From Pontibacillus chungwhensis BH030062 (GTDB lineage: Bacteria > Bacillota > Bacilli > Bacillales > BH030062), in contig NZ_AVBG01000013.1 in the NCBI RefSeq assembly GCF_000770675.1, positions 50,505 to 114,504 on the forward strand: a DNA stretch of 64,000 bases. Reading direction: 5' to 3'. This document shows, in pieces, positions 45,027 through 53,149 of the stretch (the stretch's first letter is position 1; each line of letters starts with the position of its first letter). The notes beneath the pieces were generated by a model. It saw nothing but the letters and a program-made list of their open reading frames with translations. It had not been told where the DNA came from and did not search any database. Both the position numbers and the translations under genes were made by a program.

Positions 45027-45086
45027 AACTCCCCCCTCCTTTCTTACAATCTATGAAATACCACCGCAAATCATCCCTTTCCCACA

Positions 45087-45133
45087 CTAAAGCACGAACG
45101 CGTGCCTGACACCCTTCACTGCTCTAAAGCACG
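45087..45133. repeat. GTGCCTGACACCCTT repeat, copy 2
   Basis: The word GTGCCTGACACCCTT lies at 45102-45116 and the flanking ACTAAAGCACGAA (45087) and CTAAAGCACGAAA (45124) form a direct repeat around it. Its right arm has turned into AAGGGACAGG, which is part of the malP terminator. It is a degenerate relative of the palindrome at 37906-37953. Confidence 0.55.
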
Positions 45134-45181
45134 AAAAAGGGACAGGTTTCTTTACGTTGGTAAAGATTCCTGCCCCTTTTT
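45134..45181 (-). terminator. Terminator of the PTS gene
   Basis: On the minus strand AAAAAGGGGCAGGAATCTTTA pairs, with a few mismatches, with TAAAGAAACCTGTCCCTTTTT around a short loop, directly after the stop. Confidence 0.8.
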
Positions 45182-45183
45182 GA

Positions 45184-46755
45184 TTAGGCTGTTTCCTGTT
45201 TAATGATACGGTTAATTTCGTTTTTATAAAGGTCAGAGCGCCCGCCAAATATGGCTTGTATATTGTGGTCTACTTTTACAACTCCAGCTGCTCCAAGAGC
45301 TTTCAATTTGTCTTCGTCAATCTTCTCACGGTCACTGACTTCTACACGTAAGCGAGTGAAACAGGCATCTACATGTTTTAAGTTTTCCTGACCGCCTAGA
45401 GCTTGCATAATTGCCGAAGCTGTTTCTCTATTAGCGCTTCCTTTATCCTTTTTACCGTCCTTCTCATCACCTTTCTTTTCATTATAATCTGCTCTGGTAT
45501 AGAGCTTGTTCTCTTGACCACCACGACCTGGTGTGGCAAGATCCCATTTCTTGATTGCAAAAGAAAAGGAAAAGAAGTAAATAACGAAGAAAGCAGCACC
45601 TAATACAAGATTCATCCACCAGTTTCCTGTTCCAGGTATAGCGTTTACTAGAACATAATCAATAAATCCTGATCCCCCTGCCCATCCTAAATGAACATCC
45701 AGCATATACGTTAGAGCGTAAGAAACCCCAGCTAGGAAAGCATGGAATACAAAAAGCAATGGAGCTACAAATAGAAATGTAAATTCAATCGGCTCGGTAA
45801 TACCTGTTAGAAAAGCTGTCCCCGCAGCAGCAATTAGCATTCCCTTTACAACCGGTCGATTGTCTTTATCAGCTTGACGATACATCGCAAGAGCTGCACC
45901 TAATAATCCAAACATAATGACTGGGAATTTCCCTGCCATAAAGCGGCCTGCCGTAACTTCTACACCCTCAGCAATTTGAGCTAAGAAAATGTATTGGTCA
46001 CCTGATACCATTTGACCAGCCACTTCCGTCGTTCCACCGAGTGAGGTCCATAAAAACGGTGCATACCAAATATGGTGTAACCCTGTTGGAATAAGAGCAC
46101 GTTCTAAGAAACCGTAGAGACCAATGTACAGAGGATTTGTTGCACCGTTAGCAATCACGTTCGCAACAGCATCTATACCGCTTTGAATAGGTGGCCATAT
46201 AATCATCATTCCTATAGCAAGAAAGATTGATGTAAATACCATGGCAATCCCTACGGAGCGATCTCCAGCGAAGAAACCGAGCACTTCCGGAGGATCAAAC
46301 TCATGGAATTTGTTATATACCCAAACGGCGAGTAACCCGACAACTATTCCACCGAGAACCCCTGTCTCGAGCGTTGGAATACCTAGCGCCATCCCATACT
46401 CACCGTTTTCCGCTACCATCTCAGGCGTAATATCAAGCGCGAAAGAAATGGTCTTATTCATAATCACATATCCAAGTAACGCTGCTAGAGCTGCAATCCC
46501 TGATCCGCTAGTTAAGCCAATCGCTACCCCGATTGCAAAGATAACAGCAAGGTTGTTAAATATACTAATACCGATATCAGACATGCCTTCACCGATAAAT
46601 TGAACAGTGTCATTTTGTAAAAACGTAACGGTTTCTGCTAGCGGACCTGTTAACGCTGCACCAAAACCGAGTAATATACCTGCTGCCGGCAGGAGCGCCA
46701 CAGGAACCATCAACGATTTTCCAAACTTCTGTAATGATCCAAAATATTTTTTCAC
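45184..46755 (-). CDS. malP: PTS alpha-glucoside/maltose-type EIICB permease
   Basis: A 523-residue sugar phosphotransferase EIICB of the glucose/glucoside superfamily. The EIIC domain (1-400) has about ten helices and the patches LLPAAGILLGFGAAL, FLERALIPTGLHHIWYAPF and FLTGITEPIEFTFLF. The EIIB domain (about 440-523) carries the phospho-Cys in VDACFTRLRVEV. There is no EIIA domain, so a shared glucose-type EIIA must serve it. It starts with GTG after AAAGGGGG. The adjacent GH4 gene suggests that maltose or another alpha-glucoside is taken up as the 6-phosphate. Confidence 0.88.
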   Translation of the reverse strand: MKKYFGSLQKFGKSLMVPVALLPAAGILLGFGAALTGPLAETVTFLQNDTVQFIGEGMSDIGISIFNNLAVIFAIGVAIGLTSGSGIAALAALLGYVIMNKTISFALDITPEMVAENGEYGMALGIPTLETGVLGGIVVGLLAVWVYNKFHEFDPPEVLGFFAGDRSVGIAMVFTSIFLAIGMMIIWPPIQSGIDAVANVIANGATNPLYIGLYGFLERALIPTGLHHIWYAPFLWTSLGGTTEVAGQMVSGDQYIFLAQIAEGVEVTAGRFMAGKFPVIMFGLLGAALAMYRQADKDNRPVVKGMLIAAAGTAFLTGITEPIEFTFLFVAPLLFVFHAFLAGVSYALTYMLDVHLGWAGGSGFIDYVLVNAIPGTGNWWMNLVLGAAFFVIYFFSFSFAIKKWDLATPGRGGQENKLYTRADYNEKKGDEKDGKKDKGSANRETASAIMQALGGQENLKHVDACFTRLRVEVSDREKIDEDKLKALGAAGVVKVDHNIQAIFGGRSDLYKNEINRIIKQETA

Positions 46756-46808
46756 GATTCCGATCCCCCTTTAATTACGAAAACGCTTACCTATTTAAAT
46801 GAAGAGAA

Positions 46809-46830
46809 GACCCGGGGTGTGGTCCGGGTC
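46809..46830 (-). promoter_or_regulatory. Hairpin between malA and malP
   Basis: GACCCGG/CCGGGTC around an 8-nt loop, followed on the minus strand by TTCTCTTCATTT. It may be a weak terminator or a processing site within the operon. Confidence 0.55.
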
Positions 46831-46843
46831 CATCCTTCACCTT

Positions 46844-48196
46844 TTACTGTAAAACAGCTTCCTTACTGCGTTTATGAAGATCTGGCCAATATTCTTTATT
46901 CGCATCAATTAGGTCATCTAAAATTTGACGTGCAACAGGTGCGTCGACGACCGTACGATTTAAAGTTAACGCCTGAAGAGCCTTTTCATAACTGTTCTCA
47001 AAGTAAGCATCTACAACGAGTTTCTCATAGGCAAGCTGGCCTTCAATTAACCCTTTATAGAATGTCGGGATATGTCCTACAGCGAATGGTTTAGGTCCGC
47101 GATTGGTCATCATAGCTGGAACCTCAACCATTGCATCATCCGGAAGGTTGGCAATCGTACCGTTGTTCTCAACCATTACGATGAATATATCGCCGTTATT
47201 GTATGCCATTGAAGCAGCTACACGGATCATATAACGCCCATGAATATCAACTTCTAACTCAACATTTTCTGTCGTTCCATCTTTCACAATTTGGTCCGCT
47301 AACGCATGTACACGTTCTTGACGACCATTAATGACTTGGCGAGCTCTTGTATTATCGGGATCTTCCTTCTGCACCATCTCGGTAGGATATAAATAGTACT
47401 GTAGATACGTATTTGGTAGATAATCAGGAAAGTCATTGACCATCCGCTCCACCTGCTTAAACGTTTTAATCCAGGATGGATCATTTGCAATTTCAGCGTC
47501 TTCTGGAATAAATCCATCTTCTGTAATCGCACGCTTAATCGTTTGTGTATGGTCATTTCCGTCCTTATCATAAATCCCCGTAAACCATCCGAAGTGGTTC
47601 AATCCAAAGTATTCAGGAACAAGTTCGAAAACATCTTTCCCTAAAATTCCTGCGTAACTCACCATGATGGCAGCTGGCATATCACAAATATTTAATAGCT
47701 TCTTGTCGTTTGGAAATTCTCGCTTAAGCGCTTCCGCTACAATCGCAGCAGGGTTTGTATAGTTCAGAATCCAAGCGTCAGGAGCGTAATGTCGTATGTC
47801 TTCAACAAGATCAATCATATCGCCAATAGAGCGTAGTCCATAAGCCATCCCACCTGGACCACATGTTTCCTGGCCAACCGCATCGTAACGAAGAGGAATC
47901 TGCTCATCTTTCTCACGCATTTGCAATCCTCCTGTACGGATTTGAACAAAAACGAAGTCAGCATTACTTAGAGCTTCTTCTTTATCTGTAGTATAAGAGA
48001 ATTTTTCAAGCTCAGGATATTTTTCGCGTAAAATAACGTCCGTTGCTTTTGCAATCTGTTCTTGCCTTTCTCCATCTGTGTCGTAAAACGTAATCGTTTT
48101 CAAAGGAAATTGATCTTTTTCAGCGATCAAACTCATAATCATACCGATTGTATAAGTGCTTCCGCCACCAACAACTACTAAATTTTGTTTTTTCAT
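46844..48196 (-). CDS. malA: 6-phospho-alpha-glucosidase (GH4)
   Basis: A 450-residue GH4 glycosidase, which needs NAD+, Mn2+ and a reductant and cleaves maltose-6'-phosphate and related phospho-glucosides in the cytosol. The NAD-binding start reads NLVVVGGGSTYTIGMIMSLI. The family patches ETCGPGGMAYGLRSIGDM, NYTNPAAIVAEAL and the metal-site CDMP (ICDMPAAIMVSYAG) and NHFGWFTG are visible. The ATG at 48196 is preferred because GGGGG lies 8 bp upstream. First gene of the operon before malP, divergent from the GntR regulator. Confidence 0.9.
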   Translation of the reverse strand: MKKQNLVVVGGGSTYTIGMIMSLIAEKDQFPLKTITFYDTDGERQEQIAKATDVILREKYPELEKFSYTTDKEEALSNADFVFVQIRTGGLQMREKDEQIPLRYDAVGQETCGPGGMAYGLRSIGDMIDLVEDIRHYAPDAWILNYTNPAAIVAEALKREFPNDKKLLNICDMPAAIMVSYAGILGKDVFELVPEYFGLNHFGWFTGIYDKDGNDHTQTIKRAITEDGFIPEDAEIANDPSWIKTFKQVERMVNDFPDYLPNTYLQYYLYPTEMVQKEDPDNTRARQVINGRQERVHALADQIVKDGTTENVELEVDIHGRYMIRVAASMAYNNGDIFIVMVENNGTIANLPDDAMVEVPAMMTNRGPKPFAVGHIPTFYKGLIEGQLAYEKLVVDAYFENSYEKALQALTLNRTVVDAPVARQILDDLIDANKEYWPDLHKRSKEAVLQ

Positions 48197-48215
48197 ATTC
48201 ATAACCCCCAAAAAG

Positions 48216-48258
48216 GTATTATATTTGTATTAAAAATAACTTAATATGAATATAATAC
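48216..48258. promoter_or_regulatory. Inverted repeat between malA and the GntR gene (putative operator)
   Basis: GTATTATATTTGTATT (48216-48231) and AATATGAATATAATAC (48243-48258) are inverted copies with two mismatches in 16. Each arm holds a TATAAT-like -10. The shared position between divergent genes suits the GntR-type regulator. Confidence 0.55.
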
Positions 48259-48265
48259 ACATTCA

Positions 48266-48279
48266 TGAAAGCGTCAACA
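48266..48279. promoter_or_regulatory. Putative cre (CcpA) site for the malA operon
   Basis: TGAAAGCGTCAACA matches TGNNANCGNTNNCA at 13 of 14 positions, flanked by A and T as in the best sites. It is 70 bp upstream of malA, so glucose should repress the operon. Confidence 0.65.
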
Positions 48280-48344
48280 TCATTTATCGATATTTTTACT
48301 ATTTTCCGTTATAATGGTTTTATAGAAGAACTGGAGGAATCCTT

Positions 48345-49055
48345 ATGTCAGCTCCCTTATATAGACAAATTGCACATAAAATAAGAGAAGAAATTGAATC
48401 AGGAAATTGGAAAGAAGGCGAAGCCATCCCCACAGAGAAACATCTCTCTGAACAATATTCCGCTTCTCGCGTTACCATTAGGCAAGCCATTAAATGCCTT
48501 GTAGAAGAAAACATGTTAAAGCGTGTCCAGGGCAGTGGCACATATGTAAATGAGAAAAAAATAGAACATAATATTTTTGAATTACAAAGTTTCACAGAAG
48601 AAATGAGACAGTTAAATAAAGAACCAGTAAACCATGTTATAAACTTTCAAATGATTACTCCTAGTGACTATGTAAGAGAAATTTTGCAACTTCCAGATGG
48701 CGAAAAGGTTTTTTATATTAGACGGCAGCGTTTAGTAGATGATACGCCTTATGTATTAGAAGATACTTATTTGCCTGTCACAATGTTTCCAGACCTCTCA
48801 TATCAAATTATGAGCGGATCAAAATACGACTATATCGAACAAATGCGAGGCATGAAAATAAAAGAAAGCTTTCAAGAAGTTATTCCGATTTTGCCTGAGG
48901 AAGAAGTAGCCACTTCACTGAGTCTTGATGAGAGCACACCTATCTTAAAAATCCAACTGCACAGCATCTTTTTCGATGGCACGGTCTTTGAATACAGCGA
49001 GATCTACTTTAAAAGCGATGAGTACAAATTCAAACTACGCGCATCAAGGCCATAA
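48345..49055 (+). CDS. GntR-family regulator with UTRA domain (HutC subfamily)
   Basis: A 236-residue regulator. The N-terminal winged helix (1-70) has PLYRQIAHKIREEIESGNWK, the helix-turn-helix LSEQYSASRVTIRQAIKCLV and the wing KRVQGSGTYV. The UTRA ligand domain (about 85-230) has FYIRRQRLVDDTPYVLEDTY. TreR of B. subtilis, which senses trehalose-6-phosphate, is the closest model; here a phosphorylated alpha-glucoside is the likely effector. B. subtilis controls malA with a different (RpiR-type) activator, so the pairing differs. GGAGGAA precedes the ATG. Confidence 0.92.
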   Translation: MSAPLYRQIAHKIREEIESGNWKEGEAIPTEKHLSEQYSASRVTIRQAIKCLVEENMLKRVQGSGTYVNEKKIEHNIFELQSFTEEMRQLNKEPVNHVINFQMITPSDYVREILQLPDGEKVFYIRRQRLVDDTPYVLEDTYLPVTMFPDLSYQIMSGSKYDYIEQMRGMKIKESFQEVIPILPEEEVATSLSLDESTPILKIQLHSIFFDGTVFEYSEIYFKSDEYKFKLRASRP

Positions 49056-49092
49056 AATGAGGCATCTTCCCCCTGGGAGATGCCTCATTTTT
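49054..49092 (+). terminator. Terminator of the GntR gene
   Basis: AAAATGAGGCATCT/AGATGCCTCATTTTTGTT immediately after the stop. Confidence 0.88.
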
Positions 49093-49097
49093 GTTCT

Positions 49098-49138
49098 GTA
49101 AATAACTAAAGGGTGCCAGACGCCCTTTAGTTATTTAC
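49098..49138. repeat. Long palindrome with GTGCCAGAC loop, copy 3
   Basis: GTAAATAACTAAAGGG and CCCTTTAGTTATTTAC pair perfectly over 16 bp around TGCCAGACG. It shares the GGGTGCCAGAC word with the repeats at 37906 and 45102 and lies between two convergent terminators. Confidence 0.75.
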
Positions 49139-49154
49139 TTCAATAAAGTAATGC

Positions 49155-49194
49155 TAAAAAAAAAGCCGTTTCCTCCTAAGAGGAAACGGCTTTA
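49155..49194 (-). terminator. Terminator of ogt
   Basis: On the minus strand AAAGCCGTTTCCTCT/AGGAAACGGCTTTTTTTTT; it includes the end of the ogt coding region. Confidence 0.88.
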
Positions 49195-49706
49195 CGATGT
49201 TCTAAATCAAGTAAATGCTCTTTGCGCTCAAGACCGCCTGCATAACCGACAAGTGCACCATTACTTCCAATGACTCGATGGCACGGAAGAATAATTGATA
49301 GAGGGTTTTTATTAACCGCTCCACCTATAGCGCGAACAGCTTTTGGCGCCTGAATAGCTAAGGCAATATCTTTATAGGAACGAGTTTCACCGAACGGAAT
49401 GTCGGCCAAGGCTTTCCATACTTTTTGTTGAAATGGAGTTCCATACAAATCAAGCTGGACCTCAAAACGATCTCGTTTGTTGGAAAAATACTCATCTAAC
49501 TGTTGTTTTAATTGCTTAAATTGAGCTGGGGCGTGAACGTATTCAATGTGCAAGAAATATTTCCTGGCCCACGTTGTTTGTCTAGATTCAACATCCCGCA
49601 ACGAACCATGGTCAATGCGACAAAGACCTTTTTCAGTTGCAAGAAGTGTTAGGGGCCCAATCGGACTGTCCATTTCATCGTAATAAAGGAAGGAACCTTT
49701 CGTCAT
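49176..49706 (-). CDS. ogt: Methylated-DNA-protein-cysteine methyltransferase (Ogt)
   Basis: A 176-residue suicide repair protein that moves O6-alkyl groups from guanine to its own Cys. The active site ILPCHRVIGSNGALVGYAGG is intact (Cys about residue 142), and the helix-turn-helix region TPFQQKVWKALADIPFGETR is typical. The start is set by AAAGAAGGGA upstream. Single gene. Confidence 0.94.
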   Translation of the reverse strand: MTKGSFLYYDEMDSPIGPLTLLATEKGLCRIDHGSLRDVESRQTTWARKYFLHIEYVHAPAQFKQLKQQLDEYFSNKRDRFEVQLDLYGTPFQQKVWKALADIPFGETRSYKDIALAIQAPKAVRAIGGAVNKNPLSIILPCHRVIGSNGALVGYAGGLERKEHLLDLEHRKAVSS

Positions 49707-49829
49707 GTTTTATCCCTTCTTTTACAACAGATTTTCTATTATTGTACATGGTATTCTTGGAATGTAAAAGTGTTTTTGATCCATTTTTACAAAAATAGAA
49801 TTACTAATTTTAGGAGAATTTGTCGAAGG

Positions 49830-50957
49830 TTATAATAAAGCCAACCCTTTATCCATCTCTCCGACTACTTCGTCATCTGTTTCTTTTGCTTTTGCTTCGT
49901 GTATTGCAGTATATGCAGAAGGGTTCCCAATTTTGCCTAACGCCCAGGCGGCTGTCCCACGTATCACAGGTCTTGGGTCTTGGGTCATTAAACGAATGAG
50001 TTCATCCACAGCTGTCTCATCCTTGTAATGTGCGAGTGCCAGAATAGCATTTCGCTGAATAGGCTTCTTCCCACGCCAGGAACCCGACATCTGTCCGTAC
50101 GTTTCCTTAAATTCACGATTTGAAACCGATAGAAGAGGCTTCAAGCTCGGCTTTACTTTCTCTGGATCTGGTTGAAACTCAGCATGAATTAAATTGTGCT
50201 TCTTTTTATTTTTCGGACACACTGTCTGACACGTGTCACACCCATATAATCTGTTTCCTATTACGCCACGATACTCGTCTGGAAGAAACCCTTTCGTTTG
50301 GGTAAGGAAAGCAATACACTTCTGTGCATTCAATTGTCCACCTTCAATAAGAGCTCCCGTCGGACAAGCATCCACGCATATGTTGCAATCTCCACATGAA
50401 TCCTCAACAGGCTCATCAGGAGGGAATGCGATATTGGTTAGCATCTCTCCAAGGTAAACATAAGATCCGTATTCTTCCGTAATTAGATTTGTGTTCTTCC
50501 CAGTGAATCCAATACCAGCACGCTCTGCAACAGCGCGGTCAGACAGTTCCCCAGTATCGACCATAGACCGACCATAAAAGTCTGAAACACGTCCTTGCAA
50601 GTATTCGCCTAGCTTATTCAAACGGTCGCGAAGCACATCATGATAGTCTTGTCCCCAAGATGCACGACAAAACAATCCACGACGATCATCCTTTGTACTA
50701 CGCGGTGCATCCTTAAGCTTTGATGGGTAGGCAAGAGCAATCGAGATAATGGACTTTGCTTCTGGAACTAACCGATTCGGCTCTGTACGCTCCTCAATAC
50801 TCCCCTTTTCAAAACCAGACTGATAGCCCAAGTCTTGTTGAGTTCGCAAGCGTTCTTTTAGCTCCGTAAACACATCTGGTGTCGTAAAACCAATCTTATC
50901 AATCCCAATCTCTTTAGCATAAGCCTTTACGTCTTCTTTCAACTCATGAATGTCCAT
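49830..50957 (-). CDS. queG: Epoxyqueuosine reductase QueG
   Basis: A 375-residue enzyme that uses cobalamin and two 4Fe-4S clusters to reduce epoxyqueuosine to queuosine in tRNA (GUN anticodons: Asp, Asn, His, Tyr). The cluster ligands are CGDCNICVDACPTGAL (about 195-210) and CDTCQTVCPKNKK (about 250-262). The C-terminal part (from about 300) has HEAT-like repeats (LALAHYKDETAVDELIRLM). ATG at 50957 is chosen because AGGAGG is 2 bp from the other ATG (50963). The four target tRNAs are all present in the cluster at 62.4-63.6 kb. Confidence 0.94.
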   Translation of the reverse strand: MDIHELKEDVKAYAKEIGIDKIGFTTPDVFTELKERLRTQQDLGYQSGFEKGSIEERTEPNRLVPEAKSIISIALAYPSKLKDAPRSTKDDRRGLFCRASWGQDYHDVLRDRLNKLGEYLQGRVSDFYGRSMVDTGELSDRAVAERAGIGFTGKNTNLITEEYGSYVYLGEMLTNIAFPPDEPVEDSCGDCNICVDACPTGALIEGGQLNAQKCIAFLTQTKGFLPDEYRGVIGNRLYGCDTCQTVCPKNKKKHNLIHAEFQPDPEKVKPSLKPLLSVSNREFKETYGQMSGSWRGKKPIQRNAILALAHYKDETAVDELIRLMTQDPRPVIRGTAAWALGKIGNPSAYTAIHEAKAKETDDEVVGEMDKGLALL

Positions 50958-50994
50958 CTTCATTCCCTCCTTTCCTGTATGATCTTGGTTTAGT

Positions 50995-52704
50995 TTATGA
51001 AAACTGGTCTACTTTACCCGTTCTAAGACGATTTAGCGTTGCTGCAATTTCATGGCGTCTCGGTCTTGCCAGATCACCAGGATGTTGATCTTTAAAGCCT
51101 GTAAATGAAGCGAGACCCTTTTGGTCGAGCTGGTCCTCTATCGCATCTAGCAGTTCTTTAAAACTACGCTGTTCCTTCAGCCAGTTTCTTTGTTCTAAAT
51201 GGTGAAGAACCTCTGCAATCATCCGTGTTTGAGAACCACTTACAAGCTGCTCCACATAGTGTAGAGAGATTTCAGAACGCCCCATTAAAATTAGAGTACG
51301 ACCCTTTGCCTGTACCTTCGATTTCTTCCCTTTTCGACTATCTAAACTACCTGGTAGAAAATGTCGATTTGGCATCGATTTGAACTGATTCACTGCTTCT
51401 TCATCACGATGGAACGGATACTTCTCTGCAATCGCTTTGGCCTGATCCGTTACGTTGTAAGGAAGATATTGATCAAGCATAATAACATCATCAGCTGCAT
51501 CAAAGTAGTCACCTGAGCCACCCATAACGAGGATGGTTGATACACTTAATTGATCACGCAATCGTTTAATCTGATCGATGAATGGTGTAATAGGTTCTTT
51601 ATCTTTCGCCACAAGCTCCTGCATACGTGCATCTCGAATCATAAAGTTCGTTGCACTTGTGTCCTCATCAATAAGTAAAGCAGATGTCCCTGCTTCAATG
51701 GCTTCCATCACGTTCGCAGCCTGAGATGTACTGCCACTTGCGTTTTCTGTAGAAAAGCGAATCGTATCTTCGCCGTGAGGTAAATGGTTAATAAATGGTG
51801 ATATGTTAACGCTCGTAACCTGGCGCCCATCTTCAGCACGAACCTTAACAGCATCAGGATCTGTTAAGACATATTCACGACCGTCTCCTTTAACATGAGG
51901 ATACACCCCACGCTCGATCGCTTTCAATAGTGTACTTTTTCCGTGGTAACCACCACCAACAATGAGAACAATTCCCTTATTCAGAGCCATGCCCGTAATG
52001 GGTTCGTTTCGGTGAGGAATGGTAAAGGAAACCCTGTTAGCTTCAGGACTTTGAAATGGAACAGCACGTTTCATAGGCTTGTTGATTATGCCGCTCTCCC
52101 GAGGGAGGATGGAGTCATCAGCGACAAAGGAAACCCACCCCTCTTCTTTCATCTTAGCGCGGATGGCGTCATGCTGGTCTGCTAGTTGACAAACCGCTTC
52201 AAAATCGTGTGCCCCCATCTTAAACAAGGAGGTCTTCACAATAGAAGGAATCACCTGGAAAAATAATTTCTCCGCTTCTTTACCATTGATGCGACGTCCG
52301 TTCGCCGGAAGTCCAATCGATAAACAAATCTCAGTCTGTTTGTTGTTAATGGATACGGCTGTTCGTTCAAGAATTTCCTGACCTGGTGCATCGATCGAAA
52401 TCGCACCACTCTTTCCAGATCCTTTTACATCCGTTCGATCTTGATGAATCGCTCTGCCAACATGACGAGCGACCTGGTCTTCTATATACGTCAAGCGAGT
52501 CGATGTTTCCATCCACTCGTTCGCTATTTTATATTGATTTGATGGTACAACGATCCGAATCTTAGATGGTGCTGCAAACGGATCGCCCTGCACATAGTCA
52601 AGTGCAAGCGAGTAGGACTGAAATCCATAGCTTCCTTGAATATCCTTATAGGCTTTATAACTTTTCCCATCAATTTGTCTCAATTTTTGCTGTAGATCTT
52701 TCAT
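50995..52704 (-). CDS. ABC-ATPase class protein of unknown function (COG3044-type)
   Basis: A 569-residue predicted ATPase of the ABC_ATPase family. Walker A is VGGGYHGKST (about residues 256-264) and a Walker B-like patch reads SALLIDEDTSATNFMIRD. A second nucleotide-contact region is ILVMGGSGDYFDAADDVIML. An N-terminal domain (1-160) and a C-terminal domain (from about 460) flank the core. The family is widespread but uncharacterised, with no transmembrane partner here, so it is not a transporter. It lies 30 bp upstream of queG, with no terminator between, so they are probably cotranscribed. The link suggests a tRNA or RNA-related role, but that is inference. Confidence 0.8.
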   Translation of the reverse strand: MKDLQQKLRQIDGKSYKAYKDIQGSYGFQSYSLALDYVQGDPFAAPSKIRIVVPSNQYKIANEWMETSTRLTYIEDQVARHVGRAIHQDRTDVKGSGKSGAISIDAPGQEILERTAVSINNKQTEICLSIGLPANGRRINGKEAEKLFFQVIPSIVKTSLFKMGAHDFEAVCQLADQHDAIRAKMKEEGWVSFVADDSILPRESGIINKPMKRAVPFQSPEANRVSFTIPHRNEPITGMALNKGIVLIVGGGYHGKSTLLKAIERGVYPHVKGDGREYVLTDPDAVKVRAEDGRQVTSVNISPFINHLPHGEDTIRFSTENASGSTSQAANVMEAIEAGTSALLIDEDTSATNFMIRDARMQELVAKDKEPITPFIDQIKRLRDQLSVSTILVMGGSGDYFDAADDVIMLDQYLPYNVTDQAKAIAEKYPFHRDEEAVNQFKSMPNRHFLPGSLDSRKGKKSKVQAKGRTLILMGRSEISLHYVEQLVSGSQTRMIAEVLHHLEQRNWLKEQRSFKELLDAIEDQLDQKGLASFTGFKDQHPGDLARPRRHEIAATLNRLRTGKVDQFS

Positions 52705-52793
52705 CCAAATGGCATCCTTTCTTTATTGGTTCTTGTTGTTGTGATAAAGGGCATAAAATCCCCTATAACCAATGTAACCTTTTTGGACAATAT

Positions 52794-52840
52794 AAAAACG
52801 CAATGCTTCGTTTCCACACCTTTAAACGAAACACTGCGTT
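52794..52840 (-). terminator. Terminator after tRNA-Gly
   Basis: On the minus strand CGCAGTGTTTCGTTT/AAACGAAGCATTGCGTTTTT with one mismatch, 15 bp past the tRNA. Confidence 0.85.
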
Positions 52841-52855
52841 GGCAACATAAAATTA

Positions 52856-52929
52856 TGGAGCGGGTGATGGGAATCGAACCCACGACATCAGCTTGGAAGG
52901 CTGAGGTTTTACCACTAAACTACACCCGC
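52856..52929 (-). tRNA. tRNA-Gly(UCC)
   Basis: A 74-nt cloverleaf with encoded CCA. Acceptor GCGGGTG/CACCCGC, anticodon loop CTTCCAA, T-loop GTTCGATTC. It stands alone with its own terminator. Confidence 0.97.
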
Positions 52930-53111
52930 ATTTCACCAAATGCATAGATTATTTATACTAAGTTTGTAGTGCTAATTATGTGTTTCAATCAGCTACAAAA
53001 GTTATCTTAACAAATCCTTAACAATAGGGCAATAGAAATTTAAAAAAAATGTCGAAAACCGTAATATTTGTGCGAAGTTCGAATTCTTCGAATCTTTATT
53101 ATAGTGTATAC

Positions 53112-53149
53112 AAAAAGAGCAACTATTAAACCTAATAGTTGCTCTTTAA
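53112..53149 (-). terminator. Terminator of argGH
   Basis: On the minus strand AAAGAGCAACTATTA/TAATAGTTGCTCTTTTTG, overlapping the last codons of argH. Confidence 0.88.
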
